Assembly: GCA_002897635.1 (NCBI GenBank)
Contig: BDTD01000035.1
Span: 1 to 48,679, forward strand
Length of the DNA: 48,679 nucleotides
Source of the DNA: a bacterium BMS3Abin11
Lineage (GTDB): Bacteria > Pseudomonadota > Gammaproteobacteria > BMS3Bbin11
Direction: 5' to 3'
Shown here: piece after piece, positions 41,285-48,679 of the stretch
Position numbering within the stretch: the stretch's first letter is position 1
Layout: each line of letters starts with the position of its first letter
Notes under the pieces: model-generated
Told to the model about the DNA's origin: nothing
The model's database searches: none
What the model saw: only the letters and a program-made list of their open reading frames with translations
Made by a program: the position numbers and the translations under genes

Positions 41285-42370
41285 ATGAAAAAAGACCTGT
41301 TCAAACACAAACCACTTACAGCCTATGATGCCATCTATGAAGCCCAGAAAATTGCCTATGCACCACTGGTTTTCCAGGCAGTGCGGGCAATGCGTGAGCT
41401 TGGGATACTGACACAGCTGGACGAATATAAATCCGGGGTATCGGCAAAGGATATTGCTGAAAAACTCAAGCTCAGCCTTTATGCCGTTGAAACGCTGCTG
41501 GAGAGTGGCTTAAGCAGCGGTGTAGTTGAAATTGATGAATATGAAATGTATCACCTGAGCAAGACCGGCGTTTATCTGCTACATGATGAAATGACCCGTA
41601 TCAACATGGATTACAATCATTACATCTGTTATCAGGGCATGTATCATCTAGACGAGGCCTGTAAGACTGAAAAACCGGCTGGCTTGCGTGTTTTTGGAGA
41701 ACAATGGCAGACACTCTATCAGGCCCTGCCTCACCTGCCCGAAAAGATTAAAAAAAGTTGGTACGCCTTCGACCACTTCTATTCGGATTCAGCCTACCCG
41801 GTAGCTCTTCCCATAATTTTCCAGTCCAGACCAAAAACTATAATGGATATCGGCGCCAATGTTGGTAAATTTTCAATTCTTGCCGCAAAGTACGATTCAG
41901 ATGTCCGTATCACCATGGTAGACCTTCATGACCAATTACAAAATGCGGTCGATAATGTCTCAGAAGCAGGTCTGACTGACCATATAGATTCACTGGCTAT
42001 GGATTTGCTGGACAGGGCACAAAGTTTTCCGAAAGGCATTGACGTCTTCTGGTTGAGCCAGTTTCTGTCCTGCTTCGGTAAACAGGAAATCGTCAGCATA
42101 CTGCAACGTATTGCCGACGCTATGGGAGATAATGATCGCCTCTATATTTTAGAAACCTGCTGGGATCGGCAGCAGCATGAAGCCTCAGCCTACTCGCTGA
42201 TCAATACGTCACTGTATTTTACCGCTATAGCCAGCGGCAACTCAAAGATGTATCACTCGGATGAGCTGATTGACTGCATCAAACAGGCAGGCCTTCAAGT
42301 TTGCCAGATTCATGACAATATCGGGATTTGTCATTCTTTGTTTGAGTGTGGCAACTCTGAATCAGAATGA
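41285..42370 (+). CDS. SAM-dependent methyltransferase (O-methyltransferase type)
   Basis: A 361-residue protein. The N-terminal ~120 residues look like the dimerisation/winged-helix part of plant-type O-methyltransferases (RAMRELGILTQLDEYKSG, AKDIAEKLKLSLYAVETLL). The catalytic part has IMDIGANVGKFSILAAKY for SAM binding and VDLHDQLQNAV. It converges with an aryl-polyene-type operon; methyltransferases are found in such clusters, where aryl head groups are methylated, so it may belong to it. AAGTAAAAAA before ATG. Confidence 0.8.
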   Translation: MKKDLFKHKPLTAYDAIYEAQKIAYAPLVFQAVRAMRELGILTQLDEYKSGVSAKDIAEKLKLSLYAVETLLESGLSSGVVEIDEYEMYHLSKTGVYLLHDEMTRINMDYNHYICYQGMYHLDEACKTEKPAGLRVFGEQWQTLYQALPHLPEKIKKSWYAFDHFYSDSAYPVALPIIFQSRPKTIMDIGANVGKFSILAAKYDSDVRITMVDLHDQLQNAVDNVSEAGLTDHIDSLAMDLLDRAQSFPKGIDVFWLSQFLSCFGKQEIVSILQRIADAMGDNDRLYILETCWDRQQHEASAYSLINTSLYFTAIASGNSKMYHSDELIDCIKQAGLQVCQIHDNIGICHSLFECGNSESE

Positions 42371-42410
42371 GTCCGGACAATAGTGTTCTTACTAATATAA
42401 TTGCACGGAC

Positions 42411-42480
42411 TGTAGGTGCGAATTCATTCGCACAAAAGAGTTTGATCTGGCAGCTGTGTCCGAATGAATTCGGACCTACA
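42411..42480. repeat. REPIN: two REPs in inverted orientation
   Basis: TGTAGGTGCGAATTCATTCG (42411 on) and its near-inverse ending GAATTCGGACCTACA (to 42480) face each other across a 24-base spacer. Both have the GTAGG head. It lies between the convergent methyltransferase and ketoreductase ends, where it could act as a two-way stop. Confidence 0.85.
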
Positions 42481-42564
42481 ATTGTTTTCTTGTCCGTTGC
42501 CGGGGGCGAACGATGGACGGTTTTGACTTACCTTTAACCTTTCCTCCTTTCCCCCTGCTTTTTA

Positions 42565-43284
42565 CTACACAATCCCACCATTAATACCTATCACCTGCCC
42601 TGAAATATACGCTGCACGGTCTGAAGCAAGAAACGCCACCAGGTCTGCGACTTCTTCAGGCTTTCCAGCTCGTTGTGCCGGCACCATTTTTTTTATTGTT
42701 TCTTTATCAAATGTATTGTCAGTCATCTCACCCTGGATAATTCCCGGCGCGACGATATTAGCCGTAATACCGCGGGAGGCCAGTTCCTGTGACAGTGACT
42801 TAATCGCCCCATGCAATCCTGCCTTGGCTGCAGCATAGTTGGCCTGTCCACGATTACCCAGCTGGGCAGCAACAGAGGAAACTGCAATAACACGGCCCCA
42901 GCGAGTGCGCATCATTGGTAGCAGCAAGGGTTGAGTTACATTATAAAAACCGTGCAGGGAGACATCTACGACGCGATGCCATTGCTCATGGCTCATACCT
43001 GCCAGCGGTGCATCATCATGGATGCCAGCATTATTGACAATAACCTGTATCGGGCGATCTGCGAGTTCATTTTCCAGGATCTTCCTGCTTGCTTCTGCAT
43101 CGGTAACATCAAAACAGACACTTTCAGCCGATCCACCGAACTCAAGAATCGATGCAGCGACATGCTCAGCACGTTCTGGTCGATTCATTGCATGAACAAT
43201 GACATGCAGCCCCTGCTGAGCCAGATTTTGACAAATGGCAGCACCAATATCGCCGCTGCCACCAGTTACCAGTGCCTGTTTCAT
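42565..43284 (-). CDS. 3-oxoacyl-ACP reductase of the aryl-polyene-type cluster
   Basis: A 239-residue FabG-like SDR. TGGSGDIGAAICQNLA binds NADPH, NNAGIHDDAPL and SSVAAQ..NYAAAKAGLHG carry the Asn-Ser-Tyr-Lys set (here YAAAK). It is the last gene of the operon, 7 bases after the dehydratase. Homologous position to ApeQ, which reduces the 3-keto group in polyene chain growth. Confidence 0.88.
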   Translation of the reverse strand: MKQALVTGGSGDIGAAICQNLAQQGLHVIVHAMNRPERAEHVAASILEFGGSAESVCFDVTDAEASRKILENELADRPIQVIVNNAGIHDDAPLAGMSHEQWHRVVDVSLHGFYNVTQPLLLPMMRTRWGRVIAVSSVAAQLGNRGQANYAAAKAGLHGAIKSLSQELASRGITANIVAPGIIQGEMTDNTFDKETIKKMVPAQRAGKPEEVADLVAFLASDRAAYISGQVIGINGGIV

Positions 43285-43291
43285 AATTTTT

Positions 43292-43735
43292 TCACCTTTG
43301 ATGTTGCTGTGCTGACATCATTACTGTCACCCTGCCCTGCACCAGCAATCGGGACAAAGCATGGAGACTAAACTGATAGATTATTCCTTTTGCACCACCG
43401 ATTAAACGTTCTGCCCTTATCGTTACTGGATGATCGATGTCATGCAGCCAGCTCACCTTGAATTCTACATCATGCACAGCAGCTAGATAGGAAGCCTGCC
43501 CGGCAATTTCATTATTTTCAGCGAGCATACTTCCATGTATTGCCATTGCCTGTGCACCATATTCGATAGCGACGACTGAGGATAAAGCCCCATCACAACT
43601 TAAAGGATTGCTCTTATCCCTGTGACTGACTGCTTCACATATTATTCTCCTGTTATTCCACTTCAGTACCCGATCCAGCAGACACATACTCCCGCCATGT
43701 GGTATTCGCCTGCAGAGCTCATCCCGCTCAATCAT
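43292..43735 (-). CDS. 3-hydroxyacyl-ACP dehydratase (ApeP-like)
   Basis: A 147-residue hotdog-fold protein of the FabZ/ApeP type. LCRRIPHGGSMCLLDRVLKW contains the catalytic-histidine motif HGG.M.LLD, and LSCDGALSSVVAIEYGAQAMAIHG carries the acidic residue (ALSSVVAIEYGAQAM). Overlaps the upstream ketosynthase-like gene by 8 bases. Follows the apeO-type ketosynthase genes, as in known aryl polyene clusters. Confidence 0.85.
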   Translation of the reverse strand: MIERDELCRRIPHGGSMCLLDRVLKWNNRRIICEAVSHRDKSNPLSCDGALSSVVAIEYGAQAMAIHGSMLAENNEIAGQASYLAAVHDVEFKVSWLHDIDHPVTIRAERLIGGAKGIIYQFSLHALSRLLVQGRVTVMMSAQQHQR

Positions 43736-44531
43736 TTATTTTGAGATCCAGCTCAAGCCCCTGCCCGTGGAGATATGGCAGGGTCATCCTGGTAGATTGC
43801 TCTAGTGCAAGATTCTGTAGCAAAGGCAGACACTGTGCCGCAGGATTTGCCCGTCGTAATTGTTCAAAACCTGGATTTATCATTTCACTGTAGCAGGGAT
43901 CCCCATCTTGTATTTTTACCGATAGACTGTACTTCGTCTGTTCCGGTACCAGTAATATCGCCACCCCAAAAGCAACAGTTATATTTCTGTGATTTCTTAA
44001 TGCAGCAGGCGGCAGCGCATCATAAACAATCAATAGTACAGGGTGATCATCTGCCAGTATCTGTGTCATTGCTTCAAGCAAGCCGGCGCTGAATGTTACC
44101 TCACCGGCTGCAATGCTAGTTGTCGCAGCTTGTGAACCCGTGGCAATGGACCAATAGCCTGCCGGTGCATTGTGTACAGAGTTATGAAAATGTGTTGGAG
44201 AAACTGGCTTACCAGGCAAGGTCAGGGCTGAGAGTATACTGTCGACAATATTCAAATCCCCACTAGAGCAGGCAAACACTGATGTCAGCTCAGGGTCTGA
44301 CACCTCTACCACAGACTGATCAGTCATAGCATCCTGTGCACATTGCAGGGCCAGTTTGATAGTATCAGTAGTGCGGCGCTTTTCGTTAGCAGAAAGAGAA
44401 GAGGGTTTTAGTAGCGGGAATTCTGCCGAGATTTCATAGTGCCCCCCGGATGCCAGTAAATCTCTGCCGCACTCCCAGCTTTCTATACCTGGCGCCACCA
44501 GACCTACCCCGGCTATACCGATAGTTTTCAT
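43728..44531 (-). CDS. Ketosynthase-like protein without active-site cysteine
   Basis: A 267-residue short beta-ketoacyl-synthase-like protein. GIAGVGLVAPGIESWE and CSSGDLNIVDSIL, HFHNSVHNAPAGYWSIATGSQ show the family, but the segment equivalent to the TACSSG elbow reads TTSIAAGEV, so the cysteine nucleophile is missing. It overlaps the full ketosynthase gene by 4 bases (ATGA), the pattern of a chain-length-factor partner. ApeC/ApeO form such a pair in aryl polyene synthesis. Confidence 0.8.
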   Translation of the reverse strand: MKTIGIAGVGLVAPGIESWECGRDLLASGGHYEISAEFPLLKPSSLSANEKRRTTDTIKLALQCAQDAMTDQSVVEVSDPELTSVFACSSGDLNIVDSILSALTLPGKPVSPTHFHNSVHNAPAGYWSIATGSQAATTSIAAGEVTFSAGLLEAMTQILADDHPVLLIVYDALPPAALRNHRNITVAFGVAILLVPEQTKYSLSVKIQDGDPCYSEMINPGFEQLRRANPAAQCLPLLQNLALEQSTRMTLPYLHGQGLELDLKIND

Positions 44532-45724
44532 GCAGGCCGCCCTATGATCAAACTTGAATTACTGCCACCAAATCCGAAGGAGTTGCTCATGACAATATCT
44601 ATCTCTGAATTCGCTTCTGAGCTCGCGTCGAGTACTATATTCGAATGAATCTTGCTATCTATCCGCCGTGTATTCAGACTGACCGGCAACAGATTCTCCT
44701 CAATAGATATGCACGAAAACACAGCACCCACAATGCCAGCAGCACCAAGTGTATGGCCGGTAAATCCTTTGGTAGATGAACAGAGGTTTTTGCCCGAAAA
44801 TACCGTCATCATTGCCTGATCTTCTGCCAGATCATTGGCCGGCGTTGCCGTCCCATGCAGATTGATATAGTCAATCTGGGCAGGCTCGAGATTTGCATAA
44901 GCAAGTGCCTCCTGCATGGCCTGCACCGCACCCTTCCCTTCCAGATGGGGGCTGGACATGTGCCATGCATCAGAACTTTCGCCATAGCCAAGCAAACTTA
45001 ATGCATCCTCCTGATGCCCCGTTTCGAGCAAGACAAAACCAGCTGCTTCGCCAATATTGATGCCATCCCGGTCTACATCTGCCGGACAGCATGGCTTGTT
45101 GGAGACCAGCTGCAAAGCATTAAAACCATACAGCGTCATCTGGCATAAACTATCAACACCACCGACAATGGCCGCATCACATAGACCCGCCTTTATATGC
45201 CTCACGGCAGCTGCAAATACACGGGCACTTGATGAACAGGCGGTTGAGATTACCTGCGCCGGCCCACGCAAGCCCAGTCGTTTGACCAGAAAAGCTGCAG
45301 GTGAAAAAACATCATGTGTCATCTCGTAGTTGAACCAGGCTGGCAGCTCACCCGTTTCAGGGGCACGTGCAGCATAGGCCATTTCTGTCTGCTGAATACC
45401 AGATGTTGATGTGCCGATAAACAAACCAACACGCTCTGCCCCATAGCGTACTTTCAGTTCTTCTATCGCCTCAAAAATACCATCCTGTTGCAAGCTTAAT
45501 TCTGCCAGGCGATTATTCCGGCAATCAAAATCTGCCAGTTCTTCTGGCAGAATGACATCATCAACACCGTCAACCTGACCAATATAGGTATCAAATTCAA
45601 TGCCCACAAAACCATTTTTTTGCAGGCCGGTTCGTGATTGCTTCAGGGCTTCATGATTCGCAGATCGCCCCGCGCCGAGGGCAGTCGTCACGGTAGATGC
45701 TGTAAGTGAGATATTATTATTCAT
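44528..45724 (-). CDS. Beta-ketoacyl-ACP synthase (ApeO-like)
   Basis: A 398-residue FabF-type condensing enzyme. ISTACSSSARVF holds the nucleophilic cysteine; NLHGTATPAND and KGFTGHTLGAAG supply the two histidines. All three are present, so it is an active ketosynthase. It extends the polyene chain in the ACP-bound pathway. Followed by its cysteine-less partner with a 4-base overlap. Confidence 0.9.
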   Translation of the reverse strand: MNNNISLTASTVTTALGAGRSANHEALKQSRTGLQKNGFVGIEFDTYIGQVDGVDDVILPEELADFDCRNNRLAELSLQQDGIFEAIEELKVRYGAERVGLFIGTSTSGIQQTEMAYAARAPETGELPAWFNYEMTHDVFSPAAFLVKRLGLRGPAQVISTACSSSARVFAAAVRHIKAGLCDAAIVGGVDSLCQMTLYGFNALQLVSNKPCCPADVDRDGINIGEAAGFVLLETGHQEDALSLLGYGESSDAWHMSSPHLEGKGAVQAMQEALAYANLEPAQIDYINLHGTATPANDLAEDQAMMTVFSGKNLCSSTKGFTGHTLGAAGIVGAVFSCISIEENLLPVSLNTRRIDSKIHSNIVLDASSEANSEIDIVMSNSFGFGGSNSSLIIGRPA

Positions 45725-45745
45725 TTTTTTTTAAATCCTTCATCT

Positions 45746-48100
45746 TTACACTTTTACCTTTCCCCTGAAGCTACCTGAAAACATCTGGGACAATACAAAA
45801 GCCGCAACTATTCCACTTGCAACGGTAATTCCTATCGCATGTAATACAGGTATGTTCGACAATGCTAGCATAGCAAAAACAACCAGACTTGAGATACTGC
45901 AGATGACTAAGGAATAAGTGACTGTATCGGCATTTTTCTGATCATCACGAATACTATTGAAAAACAACGCATAATCCAGACCAAGGCCCGCAACCAGTAA
46001 CAGCGAAACAAGATGGAATATATTCAAGGACTCACCTAGCCACAACGGTACCAATGCGGCAAACAGTACCGCCAGCAGCACTGGTGTAATTACTCTTATA
46101 CTCTTGAGAATATCCTTAAGACCCATCAACAGCACTAACAGAATCACCACGGTGACCCAGGCTATCCGCTGCAGCATTTCCTGACGGAATCCCTGCATTA
46201 ATTCATTAGTACCAGACTTGATGTTTATAAAAGTCACCTGCGGCAATGTTGCTGCCTTGATTAATTTTTCCAGTGCATCGATGTCCTGCAAACCGGTCAG
46301 GTAAATGACTCCTGACACTCCCTGACCCGTAGTCGATAACAGACCATCCAGTGCTGTACCGATTACAGTCCCCCGCAGGTCTATGGGTTTCAGAAAACCC
46401 AGGGATTTCGAATTTTCCACCGTATCAAGAAAGGGCTTAAAACTCTCTGCTCTGAAGGGTAAGCCCTGTAAAGCATCGTCAATTCGCCTGGCTAAAGCCT
46501 CCCGGTCGGGTAGCAGTGTTTGCCTAAGCTGCTGCGTGTGTATTGATGGCAACAACCCCGCAGCCGAGCGGAACGATGTTATATAATTTCTCTGGATGGC
46601 CTGCTCAAGCACAGGTTTCAACTGTTCCTCTTTTTTCAGGACGTCTTCGACATCAGTCCCTTTAACTCGAATCAGACTGGTTGCTTCCGGCAGTCCTAAG
46701 CTGCTGCGCAGCAGACGATCCTGTTGTATTAGTTCTGCCGGTACCGGACTTAATGCAGTGATATCGCGCGACCAGATATCATACGGCAGAAAGAATTTAT
46801 AGCCGAGCAAACTTACTAATATGAAAACAAGAAGGGCGGTTCCAGCCAGAGACTTCCATCTGCCATTCATTAGAGATAGCACTCGCCTCTGTAGTACAGA
46901 TGTTTGTCCGGGGACGTCCCGCTTCAGCGCCGGTAAAAGTGTCCGGGTAACCAATGCAGCCGTGATCAAACCGACCAGTGAAAATACACCCAGCTGAGAC
47001 AGGCCACTAAAATCAGTCCATATCATGGCTCCATAGCCCAGCGCCGTTGTCAACACACCGAGCTTCAATACCGGCCAGATATTAACCGCTGCCTGTTGCA
47101 GGGAACTCGTTTTCTTTGCATGTATGAAAAGATGCACAGGGTAATCAATCGTAACACCCAGCAATGTAATGCCAAAGGCCAGCGTAATCCCATGAATACT
47201 CCCATACAGCAGTGACACCGCTGCGGTGGCGATTAACAGGCCAGCGCCTATTGGCAACATGCTCAATAACACCAGCGTGCCGTTTCTAAACACTATAAAC
47301 ATAAAGGCCAGCATGAAAATACCTGCAGCTATAGACAGCTGTCGGCTCTCCCTGCGAATGCTTTCCCGCGCAGCAACAGCGAATAATGGTGCGCCACTAA
47401 CTATAAGGGAAGAGTTTATGTCCCCCCGAGTCTTCTTGAATGTGCTTAGAATACGATTGTATGCCTTCTCCTGGGCATCGATGTTGCTGCCTGGTTCTTT
47501 GCTGCTCGCAATCAGCAGTGCGCGATTCTTTTTACTCGAATACCAGACCTTATTCCGGCTCTCAAGGGTTGATTGATTGCCCTGTAAGTGGTCTGAAACG
47601 TGACGCATGACAGCAGTAGGATCAGAGACCAGTAATTGCTTGCTGAAACTGGAAAAGGGAGAGGTCATCTCCTCCAGCCGCCGCTGCAAAGCACGTCTTA
47701 ATTCTGTCACCGAGAATGAATCTTCCTGTATCGATTCGTCGAGTAAGTAGCGATGCCTGAACAGGCGCTGCAAAAGGCTGTCATCAATTGCGGCTGACCC
47801 ATTTACTACAGAAGAGAACAGGCCTGATGCACGCAAACTAGTAGCCAGTTTCTGACTCTGGGAAATGATCTGTTGTGAATCAGAATCACGCGCTTCACCA
47901 GTGATGGCAATCAGCCACAGTCTGGCTGCAGACCCTTGCTTAATTTCTTCCAGTAATTGTCGCTGTTGATCATTTTTACCCGCAGGCATGAAGCTCGCAA
48001 TATCAGTCTGTATCTGCGTATTGCTGAGTACCTGTAACAGGGCAAGTGTCAGGAGAACGAACCAGCTTAATCGTATCAGGAGTATCTTCCTGACCAGCAT
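45746..48100 (-). CDS. MMPL/RND-family exporter (ApeM-like)
   Basis: A 784-residue inner-membrane protein. The topology is that of MMPL transporters: one N-terminal segment, a large periplasmic loop, a five-segment bundle (ITLAFGITLLGVTIDYPVHL), a second loop and a second bundle (LLLVAGLGLDYALFFNSI). The D-Y pairs in TIDYPVH and LDYALFF are family marks. Likely moves a lipid-linked or polyene product to the outer side. The start is two bases after the LolA-like gene. Confidence 0.88.
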   Translation of the reverse strand: MLVRKILLIRLSWFVLLTLALLQVLSNTQIQTDIASFMPAGKNDQQRQLLEEIKQGSAARLWLIAITGEARDSDSQQIISQSQKLATSLRASGLFSSVVNGSAAIDDSLLQRLFRHRYLLDESIQEDSFSVTELRRALQRRLEEMTSPFSSFSKQLLVSDPTAVMRHVSDHLQGNQSTLESRNKVWYSSKKNRALLIASSKEPGSNIDAQEKAYNRILSTFKKTRGDINSSLIVSGAPLFAVAARESIRRESRQLSIAAGIFMLAFMFIVFRNGTLVLLSMLPIGAGLLIATAAVSLLYGSIHGITLAFGITLLGVTIDYPVHLFIHAKKTSSLQQAAVNIWPVLKLGVLTTALGYGAMIWTDFSGLSQLGVFSLVGLITAALVTRTLLPALKRDVPGQTSVLQRRVLSLMNGRWKSLAGTALLVFILVSLLGYKFFLPYDIWSRDITALSPVPAELIQQDRLLRSSLGLPEATSLIRVKGTDVEDVLKKEEQLKPVLEQAIQRNYITSFRSAAGLLPSIHTQQLRQTLLPDREALARRIDDALQGLPFRAESFKPFLDTVENSKSLGFLKPIDLRGTVIGTALDGLLSTTGQGVSGVIYLTGLQDIDALEKLIKAATLPQVTFINIKSGTNELMQGFRQEMLQRIAWVTVVILLVLLMGLKDILKSIRVITPVLLAVLFAALVPLWLGESLNIFHLVSLLLVAGLGLDYALFFNSIRDDQKNADTVTYSLVICSISSLVVFAMLALSNIPVLHAIGITVASGIVAAFVLSQMFSGSFRGKVKV

Positions 48101-48102
48101 GA

Positions 48103-48679
48103 CTATTCATTCACCTTAGAATCAAACGGGTAAAACTGCATGCGTGTAAGGTCACCGTTACTATCTTCAACAACATACAACTGGATATCGTCACCCGTTC
48201 CTGATAATTCGAGTTTTTTTACATATACGGCGAGTTTTTTATCTTTCGGCTGCAGAATTAATTTCCATGCTGGCGGATCGCCACTAAACGTTATGGAATA
48301 ATACTTATTCAAAGTATCAAGGTCACCGGCAAGCACGGAACGGAATGATTCGACAAATACCCGAACTAGTGGAAGATTTTCCAGGCTGCGCACTTGCAAC
48401 TTACCGCCTTTATCGATTATCAGTTGCCTGCTATCGATGATGTAACGCATTTCTACAGGCTTCATCACACTACGAATCAGTTTGTCGGGAGCAATATATT
48501 CAAGCCTGCCCTCACTGTGTAATGATTCTTCCAGCATTTCCATTTGCTTCTCTTCTTTGTAGCTGACGACCCGGTGTTTTACCGCCGCCATCGCAGCCAT
48601 CAGCTTTTCAACCTCAGCTGCCCGTGCTGTCGGTACAACGAAACAGGCGAAGATCAACAACAGCACAAAGCTTCTAATC
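48103..48679 (-). CDS. LolA-like outer-membrane lipoprotein carrier (ApeL-like), 5' end beyond edge
   Basis: At least 187 residues. The frame opens GTG at 48666 but stays open to the edge (IRSFVLLLIFACFVV), so the true start is probably outside. A signal peptide runs to ARAAEVEK. The rest is a beta-rich LolA-like protein: VEMRYIIDSRQLIIDKGG, SVLAGDLDTLNKYYSITFSG, and KDKKLAVYVKKLELSG. In aryl polyene clusters such proteins pair with the MMPL exporter. First visible gene of the operon. Confidence 0.8.
   Translation of the reverse strand, partial: IRSFVLLLIFACFVVPTARAAEVEKLMAAMAAVKHRVVSYKEEKQMEMLEESLHSEGRLEYIAPDKLIRSVMKPVEMRYIIDSRQLIIDKGGKLQVRSLENLPLVRVFVESFRSVLAGDLDTLNKYYSITFSGDPPAWKLILQPKDKKLAVYVKKLELSGTGDDIQLYVVEDSNGDLTRMQFYPFDSKVNE

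Noticed and set aside
1-48679. tRNA or rRNA genes
   Set aside because: No cloverleaf with TTCGA/CCA features or rRNA signature was noticed on reading; a tRNAscan would be decisive.

Overview
The window looks like chromosomal DNA of a mid-GC gammaproteobacterium. The evidence is the gyrA-serC-serA-pheA-hisC-tyrA-aroA-cmk-rpsA-ihfB-lapA-lapB block, the mtnA/mtaD-ubiG-mupP-yciK order known from Pseudomonas and relatives, a redox-cysteine OxyR, and an aryl-polyene-type fatty-acid cluster. Species cannot be named from the sequence alone. The genome carries many small palindromic repeats (REP/REPIN-like and MITE-like).

Layout. (1) 1-1.8 kb, minus strand: the 5' part of a REP-associated tyrosine transposase (RAYT) behind a 61-bp tandem duplication that carries its putative promoter twice, then two integron-type cassettes with recognisable attC sites and no integrase gene in view (CALIN-like). 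One cassette encodes an overlapping DUF4160/DUF2442 pair, the other a protein with a PD-(D/E)XK-like motif. (2) 1.8-2.6 kb: no gene, one inverted repeat. (3) 2.6-16.5 kb, minus strand: a housekeeping block from gyrA down to lapB covering serine, aromatic amino acid and histidine-family transamination steps, CMP kinase, ribosomal protein S1, IHF beta and the LPS-assembly regulators LapA/LapB. (4) 17-18.7 kb: adk (plus) convergent with mtnA (minus). (5) 18.8-24.2 kb: a mobile island bounded by inverted copies of a ~250-bp repeat. It holds an IS1111-type IS110-family element with a candidate bridge RNA in its right end, a small lipoprotein gene, and an IS91-like element whose tyrosine recombinase and HUH transposase are one open frame. 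(6) 24.2-26.8 kb, minus strand: an FMN reductase, an unknown 109-residue protein, a DUF971-MoaD fusion and a class I glutamine amidotransferase. (7) 26.9-33.4 kb, plus strand: a YggC-like P-loop kinase, mtaD, ubiG, mupP, rmuC, yciK. The ubiG 5' end is interrupted by a ~270-bp multi-hairpin element that now supplies the start codon. (8) 33.4-38.9 kb, minus strand: an unknown 542-residue protein, then rubrerythrin, a GlpC-like Fe-S protein and DUF3501, then oxyR. An identical-architecture palindrome (ATTGAT-N3-ATCAAT) lies upstream of both oxyR and the rubrerythrin operon. (9) 39-41.2 kb, plus strand: a secreted unknown, an orphan PhnD-like binding protein and a frameshifted hydrolase remnant. 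(10) 41.3-48.7 kb: a methyltransferase convergent with an aryl-polyene-type operon (LolA-like carrier, MMPL exporter, ketosynthase, cysteine-less ketosynthase partner, dehydratase, ketoreductase) that runs off the right edge.

How parts work together: mtnA and mtaD both act on methylthioadenosine-derived metabolites and are close neighbours in related genomes, so the mobile island, the 24-27 kb genes and adk appear to have split an older neighbourhood. The rubrerythrin group next to oxyR reads as a peroxide-defence module. All functional statements are from sequence motifs and family knowledge; no database search was possible.
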